Source: Phoma sp. XZ068
Lineage: Eukaryota > Ascomycota > Dothideomycetes > Pleosporales > Didymellaceae
Reading direction: 5' to 3'
Assembly: GCA_004835665.1 (NCBI GenBank)
Contig: RBKR01000030.1
Location: 104,653 to 168,652 of the forward strand
DNA: 64,000 nucleotides
Shown here: positions 12,501 through 23,995 of the stretch, piece after piece
Layout: each line of letters starts with the position of its first letter
Position numbering within the stretch: position 1 is the first letter of the stretch
The notes under the pieces: model-generated
What the model was told of the DNA's origin: nothing
Databases searched by the model: none
The model's input: only the letters and a program-made list of their open reading frames with translations
Position numbers and translations under genes: made by a program

Positions 12501-14566
12501 GAGGAAAGCGCGCGCGAAAGGAGTACAAGGTTCTTCGTGCTGAGTCTCGCGATCTGAAGAACATCTCTTACAAGCTGGAAAACAAGGTCGTCGAGCTTAC
12601 ACAGACTCTCGGATCCATGAAGGAGCAGAACAAGTCTTTGAAGCAGCAAGTCGACAACTACGAGAGCCAGATCAAGTCGTACAAGGAGAGGAGCCGAGCA
12701 CTCGAGAACAGGCAGAAGGAGCTGCAGGTCGAGGCCAACCAGGCTGGTATCACCGCAGCCAAGCTGAGTCAGATGGAAGACGAGTTCAAGAAGCTGCAGA
12801 CAAACTACGACGAGAGCACCGCCAAGATGCGTCACCTGCAGGAAGAGGAGAAGCAGCTGCGTGCCTCTCTCAAGCAGACTACCGACGAGCTCGACAACTC
12901 CAGGAGGAGGAGCAACGTCACCGAGACCGAGAAGATGTCTCTTCGCCAGCAACTTGCGGAGCTCCAGGAGCAGGTCGAGCTGATGAAGCGCTCCGGCCCC
13001 ATCCACAGTACATTGGAGCACGGCAGCACACCTATTGCAGCCAGCAGTCTGATCAACCTGGTTTCGTCGAAGAAGCCCAAGAGGCGAAGTGCAGGACCCG
13101 ACACTCGAGACCTGGACCGCTTCAGCGCCACGTACAACCCCCGTCCTGTGTCGATGGCCGTTGGCTCCACTATCCACAGACAGAACCTGTCTGGCTCCAC
13201 ATTTGCGCAGCTCGATAACGTCGAGCTTGAGCTCGAGAACATCCTGGCTGATGAAGACATGCTCAACGACGAGGTCACCCTTGGTCTCATCAAGAACCTG
13301 AAGATCCCATCCCCTACCACCACACCTCCCCCCACAGACAAGGAGGTCCTCTTCCCCGCCTACCTCATCAACCTCGTCACCTCCGAGATGTGGAACAACG
13401 GCTTCGTCAAGGAATCCGAGCGCTTCCTTGCAAACGTCATGCAGTCCATCCAGCAGGAGGTCATGCAGCATGACAGCGACGATGCAATTAACCCGGGTGC
13501 CTTCTGGCTGTCCAACGTCCACGAGATGCTCTCCTTCGTCTTCCTTGCTGAAGACTGGTACGAGCAGCAGAAGACTGACAACTACGAATACGACCGCCTG
13601 CTCGAGATTGTCAAGCACGACCTGGAGAGTCTTGAGTTCAACATCTACCACACCTGGATGAAGGTGCTCAAGAAGAAGCTGCACAAGATGATCATCCCTG
13701 CCATCATCGAGTCGCAGTCATTGCCTGGCTTCGTCACCAACGAGAGCAACCGTTTCCTTGGCAAGCTTCTTCAAGGCAGCAACACCCCTGCCTATAGCAT
13801 GGACAACCTGCTCAGCCTGCTGAACAGCGTCTACAAGGCCATGAAGGCCTTCTACCTCGAGGACACAATCATCACCCAGTGTGTCACCGAGCTCCTCCGC
13901 CTCGTTGGCGTCACCGCCTTCAACGACCTGCTCATGCGCCGCAACTTCCTCTCCTGGAAGCGTGGTCTCCAGATCAACTACAACATCACCCGCATCGAAG
14001 AGTGGTGCAAGTCGCACGACATGCCCGAAGGCACACTGCAGCTCGAGCACCTGATGCAGGCTACCAAGCTGCTTCAGTTGAAGAAGGCCACCCTCAACGA
14101 CATTGAGATCATCCAGGATATCTGCTGGATGCTCAGCCCCAACCAGATCCAGAAGCTCCTCAACCAGTACCTGGTTGCCGACTACGAGCAGCCCATCAAC
14201 GGCGAGATCATGAAGGCGGTCGCCAGCAGAGTCACGGAGAAGAGCGATGTATTGTTGCTGACAGCGGTCGACATGGAAGACAGTGGGCCATACGAGATTG
14301 CGGAACCGCGCGTTATTACCGCGTTGGAGACATACACTCCTTCTTGTAAGTCCATTTCAGATTCAGACGATGCACGAACGCGTACTAACCATCCGACAGG
14401 GCTGCAAACACCCCGCCTTAAGCGCCTGGCAGAGATAGTATCGCAGCAGGCCATCGCGCAACAGGAGAAGATGGAGTTTGACGGGCCGAGCCCCAACGAG
14501 AACGGCACGGGGGCCAACGGCTTCCAGAACGGGCATGAGCCCATTATGGAGGAGGTCGGCGCGTAG
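9543..14566 (+). CDS. MYO2: Class V unconventional myosin heavy chain
   Basis: Actin motor that carries secretory vesicles and organelles to growth sites in hyphae. Five exons: 9543-9677, 9754-9886, 9945-10134, 10219-14345 and 14400-14566, giving about 1583 aa. The N-terminal SH3-like region is followed by the motor: P-loop GESGAGKT near residues 168-175, switch I NDNSSRFGKY, switch II DIYGFE, and actin-binding VHYIRCIKPN. Six IQ motifs for calmodulin-type light chains lie around residues 785-925 (12115-12530). A coiled coil spans about 930-1080. A C-terminal dilute-type cargo-binding domain covers about 1185-1500. The last intron (14346-14399, 54 bp, with a CTAAC branch site) is a multiple of three and open, so a naive reading adds 18 spurious residues; removing it gives the smoother PSWLQTPRLKRL. 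Intact and of normal length. Confidence 0.96.
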
Positions 14567-15959
14567 ACGGACAGCAATTAGACATGAAGCATACGATCAT
14601 TTGTAGTTGTAGGTGGACCGCCCCTGGTACAAGTACGCAGTACGCTGTATGCAGTACGGACTAGGGGCTCATCTGGCGCTATGGCATAGGATGCGAGATT
14701 TGGGTATCTAATGTCGAGATTTCATAGAGCGGAGGCATATGCAATCGTTTTTTGGCCTGGGGGCCGCAGGCGTTCTGATTGTCCCTGTCCACACCGTTCG
14801 AAATAAGTCTTTGCGATGTGATATTGTATGGCGCAGCGACTGCATACGCCCAAACGAACGGCACGTTTCTACCGTATCAACATGCCCTTCATACTTCCGC
14901 CTATAATTATCTCACAGCCCTCCCTCCATGGGTCCCGCACCGAATTGGAACAAAGTATGACGTCACCATTTTCCTTCATAACACCGCGACAACGACGACA
15001 AAAACCCTAAACCTATTCCAAACCCTCAGTCCTCATACTTTGGTATCTCAACAGTGCATGCACAAAGTGTTAGCAATTTCTGAGTTGTGCTGGCGGCATG
15101 GTGAATTTTCACATCGTTGTGATGTCCACCGTCGAAGTAGAAAATTGACCTCAAGAGAAATCGTTGACGAAGTGGATGACGATGTCGAGGGGTGTTGCAG
15201 CAGGGATAGGATGGGGAAGGGAAGTACGAAATGTATTTGTTAGGTTAGGTTTTATATGTCATTGCATCACGTCACATCACTCACACCATAGAAGAGACGA
15301 TATCGATTTTTTTTTCATTTGCAACAGTTGAGGATAAATATGTGAACTCCTGAATTCGAATAGGGGTATAATACTAGCACGCACGTTCAACTACTATCCG
15401 TTTCTATCCACTGTACGTTTCCATCTTCTTCCTTCATCTCGTCAAAGCGATTGCTCTGATATTAGGTGTGCTTCCTGCATCGCTTGTTCGTCCCTGTTCT
15501 GCCATCGTCCCGCTCGCCTATGTCGCCGGGCTCGGTAACAATTGTGTCATCCGTACTCCTCGCTGCACGTCTAGTCGTATAGCAATGTCGAGGGCTGTAG
15601 AACCGTAGCTCATCACTGCTGAGATGGCACCAGGTGGTGCTGCAGCTTGGTCAGAAGGAAGCGGCTCATCTCGAAGTGAATATTGACGAGGTCGTTGATT
15701 GAGACCTCGCAAGTGGTATCCTTGGCCGATGTGGGGAAGGATTGGGCTCTGGTTTTGCGACGTGCGACTCTGGGGCACAAGAGCCTGCGTTGAGGCTTCT
15801 TTGTGGACTAATGTCGACGGCGAAGGGGTGCACGTATCCCCTCAAGTGTTATGTTTAACACGTTGCCTGCTGGACTGCGACTGGCCATCGACTGTCACCG
15901 GCTACCAACGAAGGCTAGATCTGATTTCGGTGTGAATATCGAGTATGAAGGTCGTATGG
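14567..15959. other. Convergent intergenic region
   Basis: Lies between the 3' ends of the myosin gene (plus) and the RhoGEF-like gene (minus). Frames near 14779-15243 are open but motif-free. No gene supported; it probably holds both 3' UTRs. Confidence 0.45.
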
Positions 15960-18523
15960 TCAACCGGCTGTGGTAGAACCAATCGCCGCTTCGAAATAGT
16001 CCATCCACGCTCTCCGCTCCTGGTACGTCGGTGAGCCAAGCATATGGGCTTTAGCATCTGTATCCTTCCTCTTGATCATGATGATGTATTGGAGCGAGTT
16101 CCTCGGTACCTCGTCGAACATGGTAGCCTTCTGGAACTGGTGTTGGTCGCAGGGAAGACTGACGTCGAGCTCGCTAACAGGAATTGGCTGCAAAAGTCAG
16201 TAATGTTTCCTGCTGAGAGCGAGCACTTACTGCATCCAAGACCACGATCTTGTCGCCAGTATTCTTCTTCTGTGGCTTCACTTTGCCCCAGAACAAATAG
16301 TTATCCATTAGCACAACGTGCACAGCGTACCAAGGCCCCTTGCTCTTCAGCTTCATGGTCATGCCGCCCTGGTACTTCACGCGTCGGCTTGTGTCGAGCA
16401 GCCTGAGCTGATCCAAGATGTTGGTGTCGAGTGTGTGTATGCGACGCTCGAGGTTCTGAGTGTCCTCCCGGCCCTGCGACTCATCCAGCACAGTGGCAGA
16501 CACCCCTTTCAGCCAGTTGAGTGCGTCAAGAGCGCGCGTCAGTCGCTTGACTTCCGCGTCCGCATTGTGGTGTTTCATGTCGGTCGCGATGCTGATAAGG
16601 CTTCGTACGGTGTCGATGCAGATGTCGAGCTCAACAACAGGTAATCGTAGATAATCCTCCCAACTCTTACCAAAGTATGCAATGCTCAAGCCGAGCGTGT
16701 TGACAAATGGTGAGAACTTGCCATCCGTGCTTTGAGTCGCTCGAATAGCTCCGATGGCATGTGGCAATGCTTGACAGTATTCTCGAAATAAGCGTTGCAC
16801 GTTGTTGGTCCAGGTGTCAAAGATGGCGGGATCGCATATCGCCTGGTCCGATTCGAGTAATTGCTGTTCCATGGGCAACCAGAGGAACCTCTTGTTCGTA
16901 GAAGCAAGCTGCTCACCAACCAGGACAACACCCAGGTGCTGCTCAAGAACTGGCCATTCTCGGATGATGTTGTCATAGAACATCTTTCGAAGTTTCGTCA
17001 TGCGGTCGAAGAAGTTGCGCTCGGCCTCAACAAGCAATAACCAGACGGCATGCATTTCGCCGCTTTCGAAAGCTGGAGGGGCAATCTGAGGATCTGGGCT
17101 GGAAGTTCGCTGTACATCACCCAAAAGGACGTTCGAAGCTTTATGTGTAAGCGGAAGCGGCTTTCTTACTGGCTTCCTTGAAAATGTCTGGCTTTGTTGC
17201 ATTGGCTCATAGGCCGTGTAGGACGAGGCTTCAGACACCCTCGACATGATTGAGCCAGCGTCTGAAGTATCCAAGCTGTCATCTGATGACTTTGACCGTG
17301 CATTTCTCAGCGTAGCAGCTGAATCTTGTGAGCGAAGTTGAGGTCCGCTTGTACGACGTGGCGGCAGGGGAGGGCAAGCTTCTGGCACGTTGTGTGATCC
17401 TTCGCTGAAAGATCGCAGTGGCATGGGCATTAACGTCATGTCTACTTTCGTTTCACTGGTATCGAAAGTGTCAGCTCGTATGGGTGTCAAGTATGGTGCC
17501 GTGGACGTGGTACGGGGCATGTACGGTAGCATGTCGCGCTCGAGCGAGTCCAATGCGTCCATGGCTTCATCCTTAGGTGGCGGCTTGGGCAAGGTCATCG
17601 GAACTTCTTGCTGGCTCTCCCCGGTGAATTGCGCAAGGAGCTGCTGAGACCTGGCGGCTACGGCGGGGTTGAGCTTCAGGTCGGCCCCTTGTATAGTGCC
17701 CATTTCAGTCGAGTCCTCCTCGACCTCAATCTCGGTTGCTTCGGGCTCCTTGGTGTCGCCATACATGGTGTAGCGGGCCATGGCTCTTCGATAGGCTTTC
17801 GAGTTGACCACTTGGTCGTCGAATTCGAAATGCGTAGACTTGACGATTGACTCGGCATCTGCAGCATCGGCGACGCCGCTGTCGTAGTTAAAGATGGAGT
17901 CGGGGACCTTGATGCGCGGATGCGACTGGCGTAGTGTCCTGGAGCGCTTGACGACCTGGTCCAGCTTGGTGCTGTTGTCCTCGACCAACTTCCTGATGTC
18001 TGCCATGGACTCCATCTGCAGGCCCTGGATGAGCAGACTGAGTGCCGACTGCTGGCCGCGTATCTGCGTGAGCAGCTCCTTGAAGGTGTCTTCCTTCCAA
18101 AGGTACCGGGCGCGGTCTTTGAACCTCAAGTCATTGCGCTGCGCCTTCTCCACCAGGTCGCGCACCTCCGCCTCCAGACAGCCGTACACTACGCGGCATC
18201 CTGTCAGGGCCCTGTCGAACGTCTCGAGCAGCTGTGGCTTCCGCAGCAGGGCGTCGTGCTGCAGCAGGTTCTGGACTTGGCTGAGCGAGGCGGCGATGAC
18301 CATGGACTCGGAGTATATGGCGGTGATGAGGACCGAGGCATCCTTGTAGCGCTCACGCAGGTCGTAGAGATCCTTCGCAGACTGGATGCATTGCGGCAGG
18401 GCCGCCATCTGCAGTGGATATGTTAGCCGGGGTCAGGAAGCTCCATTGCTTGCTTCTTCACGTCGCGTCGCTGCACATAAATAAGAGACATACAATGCTG
18501 AAGACCGCTGAGATTGGCTCCAT
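15960..18523 (-). CDS. RhoGEF-like DH-PH protein with fungal STAND-type N-terminal helical domain
   Basis: Predicted exchange factor for a Rho-family GTPase, about 811 aa. Three exons on the minus strand: 18523-18494, 18408-16231 and 16187-15960. The first exon codes just MEPISAVFSI and joins in frame to MAALPQCIQSAKDLYDL, with a CTAAC branch site and CAG acceptor right before it. That restores the helical N-terminal region seen at the front of many fungal STAND/NLR and signalling proteins. The middle (about 200-450) is Ser/Pro-rich and likely disordered. From about 470, the VWLLLVEAERNFFDRMTKL segment and following helices fit a DH domain. The end (LKSKGPWYAVHVVLMDNYLFWG to WMDYFEAAIG) fits a PH domain and is completed only by the last exon. 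Partner GTPase unknown. The DH assignment is by pattern only. Confidence 0.8.
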
Positions 18524-19759
18524 AGCTCAGCAGTACGGCACTTCTGCACCCAGGTAACACAGACGCTCGAGCAGGGAGGAGTGGCATTACGACGTCGACG
18601 GGCTCGCGCGCACCGTTTCTGTCCAGCTTCAGCCCCCACGGTTCGCGTTTCCAGGTTCCCGTCAGCGCTAGCGCTAGTGGCCGCACCTGCACCGCGCTGC
18701 ACCTCCTTGGCCTGTCAGCGTAAAGCTTCGCACACCCAGCGTTCGTCACCGTTGAGCGTCTATTCTCAGCTTGTAGAGATCAACAGTGGCGCACAATCAG
18801 AGTTCCATCCTGCTATCAAGGGGGCAATACGTCAGCTAATCTACGTCTTACTCATGTTTGACCTGGGTTTGATCTGTAGGAACCACAGTAGGCTTCAGCT
18901 CCACAACTGTCCGGACAGACGTCCTGCTACCAGTGACCGTGCTAATGGAATCCATCTACCCAATCTATGGAAAGCTTAGCGGTAGCGAAAGAACCATTGA
19001 ATCTAGTACCAGACAATCTCGGTCGTCTCACTGTGGCGGTGCAGGTTCAACAGCCATCTACCACGTGATATTTCACAGCAAACCATTTGACCAGGTATGA
19101 CATCGCACCGCTTGTCGTTATCCTTCAAACTCATTTTCCAAAGTCCACATCATCATTAAGATATCCCGTCTTTGTACAGTGACCCAAAAAGCCACGGAAA
19201 GCCCCGCTTTGAGCACAAGAGAAACGTTCGCGGCGAACAAGTAAAACATCCAGTTACTGGTCTTGCAGACACAACTCAGCAATACAACCGTGAGAAATGT
19301 GCTCAGCAAGTAGATATGTGCAGCATGCGTCTACTCCAGATGCTTAGGGCCTCGAGAAGCTGGGAGCGCGTTTGGAGGAAGAAATACTCAAAATCGAGGG
19401 CTGTAGTACATGAAGCAATCGATAGCCATCACATCACACACAAGGCGGTTCGACGCCTACTTCACTCACAAGGCTGACAAGCCTCGCCAAGCGCACGCTC
19501 AGATCTGTGTAGGGCTGATTCGCTCTTCCCATCACTCGTGTATCACCGGTAACACTTCCAGTAACTCTCGTGCACTGTGTACGAGGTGCAGCAGGCTACC
19601 TGACGGGGCCTCATCTGACGAGCTGCGCCACCACCTTTCCGCGGGGTGCATGAGGCCGCGAACTCTGTATTTATTTTGTTGATTCCCGCGGAAGACTTTC
19701 GTCTGGAGTAATTGCGGGTTGGGAAGAGAAGTCGTGCACGATTGTTGTTGCAGTTCAAG
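18524..19759. other. Divergent intergenic region
   Basis: Between two divergently transcribed genes, so it should contain both promoters. Short frames only (up to 132 codons), no motif recognised. Confidence 0.45.
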
Positions 19760-20280
19760 ATGATGTCTAACTCCATGGACGCCGCCGATACTGGTGCTAA
19801 CGATAATGTCGCTGCCACATCAAGCAACCACGATGACAACACAGCACCGCCCGCATATACGGCTGTTGCAGCAGATATGCAGAATCTAACGGTTGGGGAC
19901 CCGCGCGAGAGAATCGCCGTGCCCATGATCCACTCACGGCAGGAGCGCGGACAGGTTACGCAGTCGGTTGTTATCAGGAAGATGACGCGCGAGTATGCTC
20001 CCTATTCATTTCTCTTCTTCATCCCGCCTAATCCTCAACTCTTCGTTCAGCGACTAACACATCAAGACACTATCTTCGGCGGTACGCGCACGACGCTGAG
20101 GGCAACTACGTCGGGTCAGAGACCGCAGCACCAGACGCGGGGCTCGTCTTTGTGCCGAGCAGGAGCAGCGGGACAGAGCTGCTGGAGCAGGTCCGGCGTG
20201 TGGCGTTCGCGCGAGAGCACGCGCAGGCTGGTTTCCCGGTTGAGGGTGGCTCGGCGATTGGAGGTTGGGGATCGGGTTGA
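19760..20280 (+). CDS. Small hypothetical protein, two exons
   Basis: I do not recognise the family. Exons 19760-19992 and 20067-20280 are joined by a 74 bp intron with a GTATGC donor, a CTAAC branch site and an AAG acceptor. The join completes a Glu codon and opens a 71-codon second exon ending SAIGGWGSG, giving about 148 aa. The start could equally be the adjacent ATG at 19763. The first ~45 residues are Asn/Asp/Ala-rich with a PPAY motif. The rest (MTREHYLRRYAHDAEGNYVG, then VFVPSRSSGTELLEQVRRVA) is well ordered and unlikely to be chance. Reading straight through the intron gives a different, implausible tail. Confidence 0.65.
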
Positions 20281-20564
20281 GATGAAGATGTTGAAACGGC
20301 AATGGCGATTTTTTGATGATACTGTCGCGTGCATCCAAGACAGGCTTTGATAGATTAGTGTGAACAAGTTTATGACCCGTGCCATTGAGAGTACCTTTTT
20401 CATATTCTAGGTTCGTCGTGGCCGCCGGTGGACAGCTCGAATGTCAGTCGAAAGCTCCCGACATATAACTCTCAAAAAAGCCAAAGTCTGCTGGACCCTG
20501 ACGGCAGCTGAATGTACGAGGCGCACGGGACCTTTCTACTTGAGCATGCAACCACGCAAGAACA

Positions 20565-21641
20565 CTAGTCAACTGACCAAGCTCTACGGCGCTCGTCTAG
20601 CATCAGCCAATGCGCGCCAAGTTGTGCAATGTACGGCTCGTCGATGTATGGCCGTCCATTACAAGGAATCGTCCCATAGTCGAGGTCCCATAGAGTCCCT
20701 CTCTCGGCGTGGTCTCGCACAAAAGCCTGGCACTCTTCGATGGAGAAGTCGATGGTGTGATGTAGCCAGATTGATCTGATCATGGGAACGTCGACCACGT
20801 CATTCCTGTTCTTGATTCGACCAGAAAGTTGTTGATCGGGTACAATCCTCCGCCGTTCGGAGCCCAACATGAGCAGTTTCAAGGGCTTTTCAGTCATCTT
20901 GAAGTACTCGGCCCAGTCGTCGAGCGACTCGTCCTCGCGTACATCGGAGCGCGAGAGGACCAAGGTCTCCAGGGCGGGTAGTCGTGCAATGTCTTGCCAA
21001 AAGGAGAAGGTCAGATATACATTGTAGAGAGCTAGGCGCCTTAGTTTCTTCCAGCTCTTCCAGACAACGGGATGGCGAGCATCATCTGTAATGTCAAGGA
21101 ACAGCTCATCTTGCGTGCTGACAAACTCTTCAAGATTCTCTAGACGCTCGAAACCTTCTCGCAAGACGCGCCGAACAGCGAGGTGGTCATCTTCCGGATA
21201 CAGGCTCCGTAGAGGTATATCGATGACCAGTCTGCGGAGGGATCCGCAGGTGTAATTGAAGAGTTCGCGAACCCAGGAGCATATGGGAAGATCATCTATG
21301 GACTCTCCAAATGGGGATAGTGAGAGCGTAGTTGCGTCGCGAAGTGCTGGGTCTTTCTTGATTGCTAAGATGTATGAACTCAGCCGCTTCGACGACGAGA
21401 GGTACACGCATCGCTCACGAAGAAGACGATTGGCTAGCCGTCTCGTCTCATGACAGACCAAGGTGAAGGTGAGCAGCAGTTTCGTAGCATCATGAGACGG
21501 AGGCAGTATCGCATCCGAAGCTGGCAGCGAGCAGGTGACGATGTTGAGCACGAGTTCGAGCGGAAGATGTCGACTGCGCTCCATTGTGAGTCGGAGGGCG
21601 TTGTGCCTGGCGAGGGTAGAAGCTAAAACAGAGGGAGCCAT
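20565..21641 (-). CDS. F-box-like hypothetical protein
   Basis: Intronless frame of 358 codons. Residues 25-40 (HLPLELVLNIVTCSLPA) resemble the first helix of a fungal F-box (LPxELxxxI), where the protein would bind Skp1 and present a target to an SCF ubiquitin ligase. The remainder has the leucine-rich, loosely repetitive character of fungal F-box companions (LRRLVIDIPLRSLY, LEEFVSTQDELF, LPALETLVLSRSDV), without clear LRR periodicity. A second Met at residue 20 is an alternative start closer to the F-box. The target is unknown. Nothing about the frame looks broken. Confidence 0.7.
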   Translation of the reverse strand: MAPSVLASTLARHNALRLTMERSRHLPLELVLNIVTCSLPASDAILPPSHDATKLLLTFTLVCHETRRLANRLLRERCVYLSSSKRLSSYILAIKKDPALRDATTLSLSPFGESIDDLPICSWVRELFNYTCGSLRRLVIDIPLRSLYPEDDHLAVRRVLREGFERLENLEEFVSTQDELFLDITDDARHPVVWKSWKKLRRLALYNVYLTFSFWQDIARLPALETLVLSRSDVREDESLDDWAEYFKMTEKPLKLLMLGSERRRIVPDQQLSGRIKNRNDVVDVPMIRSIWLHHTIDFSIEECQAFVRDHAERGTLWDLDYGTIPCNGRPYIDEPYIAQLGAHWLMLDERRRAWSVD

Positions 21642-21828
21642 GCTGGATGGAGTAAGCTCTGGCTAACCCCATCAGGACTTCCGAAAGATCCCTGCAGAAA
21701 TTGTTGAAGCGCTCTGACAGCCCCACCACCCCGCCATTGCCATCGCGTCTGGGTTTCGACGTAATCGCAGGTATAAAGTTGCCGTGCAGCCATCGCCATT
21801 GCAGTGTGGAAGCATAGAAGCCGCAGCC

Positions 21829-23376
21829 ATGGAGTACGACACCTTCACCGCCACCCAGTACAACACCAGCGACCCAACCTCGTTCGCGCACACGTCGGCA
21901 CGCGAACGATGGCCGATTATCATCACGCAGGGCATTGATGACGTGCACAAGTCGACATGGGCGTCCAAGGACGAGGAGACGGTGAGGGAGGGCAAGCAGG
22001 TCGTCGCAGACCTGGCCAAGCTGAAGTACGAGCTCCAGCACGACCGCGAACTCACGCCCATGCCGGACGACGGCGAGGCGGACGTCGAGGCCTACAACAA
22101 GGAGCTGGCCGCGCGAGGGAACCCCAAGTGGCACAGCGTTCCGTGGCTGTACGCCGAGTGCTATCTGTACCGGTATGGTTCGCATCAAGGAGGAAGCAGA
22201 GGACTCGACTGACAGGCCTAGGTAGACGCATAGCGAGCATCTTCAAGCAGACGCAGAACTGGCGCTCCTACGACCTCTTCGCCCGCCAGAAGATGGCCAC
22301 CTTCAAGTCGTCGCGCCCCGCCGTCCTCGAGCTCGCCGGCCGCTACAAGGACATTGTCACCGAGCTGCAGCAGAAGCACACCATCAAGGGTGCCGAGACG
22401 CCCGAGCAGCTCGAGGCCGCCGAGGAGATTCTGTTCCGCGAGATGTGCGAGATCTGCCTGTGGGGCAATGCAACCGACCTGTCGCTCCTGACCAACCTCT
22501 CGTACGAAGACATCCAGAAGCTGCAGGGCTCCGAGGCGCGCAAGAACTCGGAGCAGAACATCCTGGTCAACGACCTGGACAAGGCCTTCAAGGTCTTGAC
22601 TGCCGCACAAAAGGCCGGCAAGAAGGACCGCAGAGTCGACATCGTCCTCGACAACGCCGGCTTCGAGCTCTTCGTCGACCTCATCCTCGCCGGCTACCTC
22701 GTCGCCTCGGGCCTCGCCACGTCCGTCGTCTTCCACCCCAAGTCAATCCCTTGGTTCGTCTCAGACGTCCTCCCCGCCGACTTTGGTGCGCTCCTCAGCG
22801 CTCTCGCCCAGCCACAAGACTTCTACAGCGCGCTCTCCGAAGAGGACGAGGCCGCCGGCAAGGCGCCCCAGCCCCTGTCCGAAGCTGAGCTGGGCAGCCT
22901 GCAGTTCCTCTTCCAACACTGGACCAGCATATACGCCGAGGGCCAGCTGGTGCTGCGACCAAACGACTTCTGGACCGCCGCCGGCAGCTACTGGCGCCTC
23001 CCGCAGAGCGAGCCACAACTACGCGAGGACCTCCAGTCGAGCGAACTCGTCATCTTCAAGGGCGACCTCAACTACCGCAAACTGACCGCTGATGTAAGCC
23101 CGCCCTATTTCCTCTACATGCTTACACGACTGACAACACCAGGCGGCCTGGCCAGCAACCACACCCTTCACCAAAGCCATCGGCCCCATGGGCCCCGGCT
23201 CAGGCATTCGCGTCCTCGCCCTGCGCACATGCAAAGCCGACGTCGTCGTCGGGCTGCCGGATGGCAAGGACGACGAACTCAAGCAGATGCAGGGCGGCAG
23301 CACCGACAACGGCGCGCGCAAGTGGGCCTGGAGCGGCAAATGGGCTGTTGTCCAGTTCTCGGACGGCAAGGCGTAG
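21829..23376 (+). CDS. ARMT1/DUF89-family damage-control phosphatase
   Basis: Member of the metal-dependent DUF89 family (yeast YMR027W/HRT2, human ARMT1), which dephosphorylates sugar phosphates such as fructose 1-phosphate as metabolite repair. Three exons: 21829-22172, 22226-23093 and 23143-23376, about 481 aa. Seen directly: the conserved N-terminal block RERWPIIITQGIDDVHK; the metal-site region VDIVLDNAGFELFVDLILAG with its Asp-Asn pair; and the second acidic/phosphate block VIFKGDLNYRKL. The second intron removes GTAAGCCC...CACCAG and restores AAWPATTPFTKAIG. The first acceptor is taken at GGTAG/ACGC because only that gives the continuous YRRIASIFKQTQ. Intact, normal length. It is the last clearly conserved core gene before the accessory region. 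Confidence 0.88.
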
Positions 23377-23494
23377 AATTATTAACTGCAATAGACGAAT
23401 AGTGGAATCGAGACGCTTGAAAGCAGATTGTCTCCACACTCAAAGCATTTCTGTTATTATTGTGAGCACAGCACTTACGCGGACGATGCATTTG

Positions 23495-23580
23495 TATATA
23501 AATGCTACAGCAAGCCTTACTGATACACACGACCATAGGACGTTGCAAACAGGTTTACCCGTCCCATCCGCCGCTTAACG
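23495..23580 (+). pseudogene. Truncated 5S rRNA gene, 5' end with TATA box (copy 1)
   Basis: From 23525, ACACACGACCATAGG followed by CAAACAGG, ACCCGTCC, CCGCCG and CTTAA matches in order the first ~55 nt of fungal 5S rRNA (recalled consensus starts ACATACGACCATAGG). A TATATAAA box starts at 23495, exactly 30 bp upstream, where filamentous-fungal 5S genes have theirs. The 3' half, with the internal control boxes, is absent, so this copy cannot make 5S rRNA. It lies about 150 bp after the ARMT1-like stop codon. Confidence 0.75.
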
Positions 23581-23995
23581 TAGTTATAAAAACGGTACTT
23601 TCAAAGCATTTTTACGTTGATTGTTTGCGCTGCTCAGAACCACCGTATCCATGCACACCGAACACGACCTAAGCAATCTCAAAAATGAGGCTGTACAACG
23701 CCATATAATACCTTAATGCTGATAAAAATATGGTGTTGTAGTAACTAGATGCTTGCGATCAATTTGTACTGTCTATGTTCTTGTGGGGGTTGATGCGCGG
23801 CCACGTGATGGGACCTTTGGCGATAGGGCTGATAGAGGGGTGTGGCTCTGTCGCGAGCTTCATCCTGTATCGCTTGTCTTTGACGTTTGTCATTTGAGGA
23901 GAGCGCTTGTAAGGCTTTACACTTGCGTTGTTGAGCTTTTTGGATAGCTTTTTTTCTTTCATTAAGATCCTAGACAACTAGAAACAGTTGTTATT

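Noticed and set aside
12434..13684. 416-codon open frame on the minus strand inside the myosin gene
   Set aside because: Mirror frame of strongly biased codons in the real myosin exon; its product is a low-complexity Leu/Val-rich shadow.
23525..23580. Calling the 5S fragments functional 5S rRNA genes
   Set aside because: Only about half of the gene is present; the internal control region and 3' half are missing in both copies.
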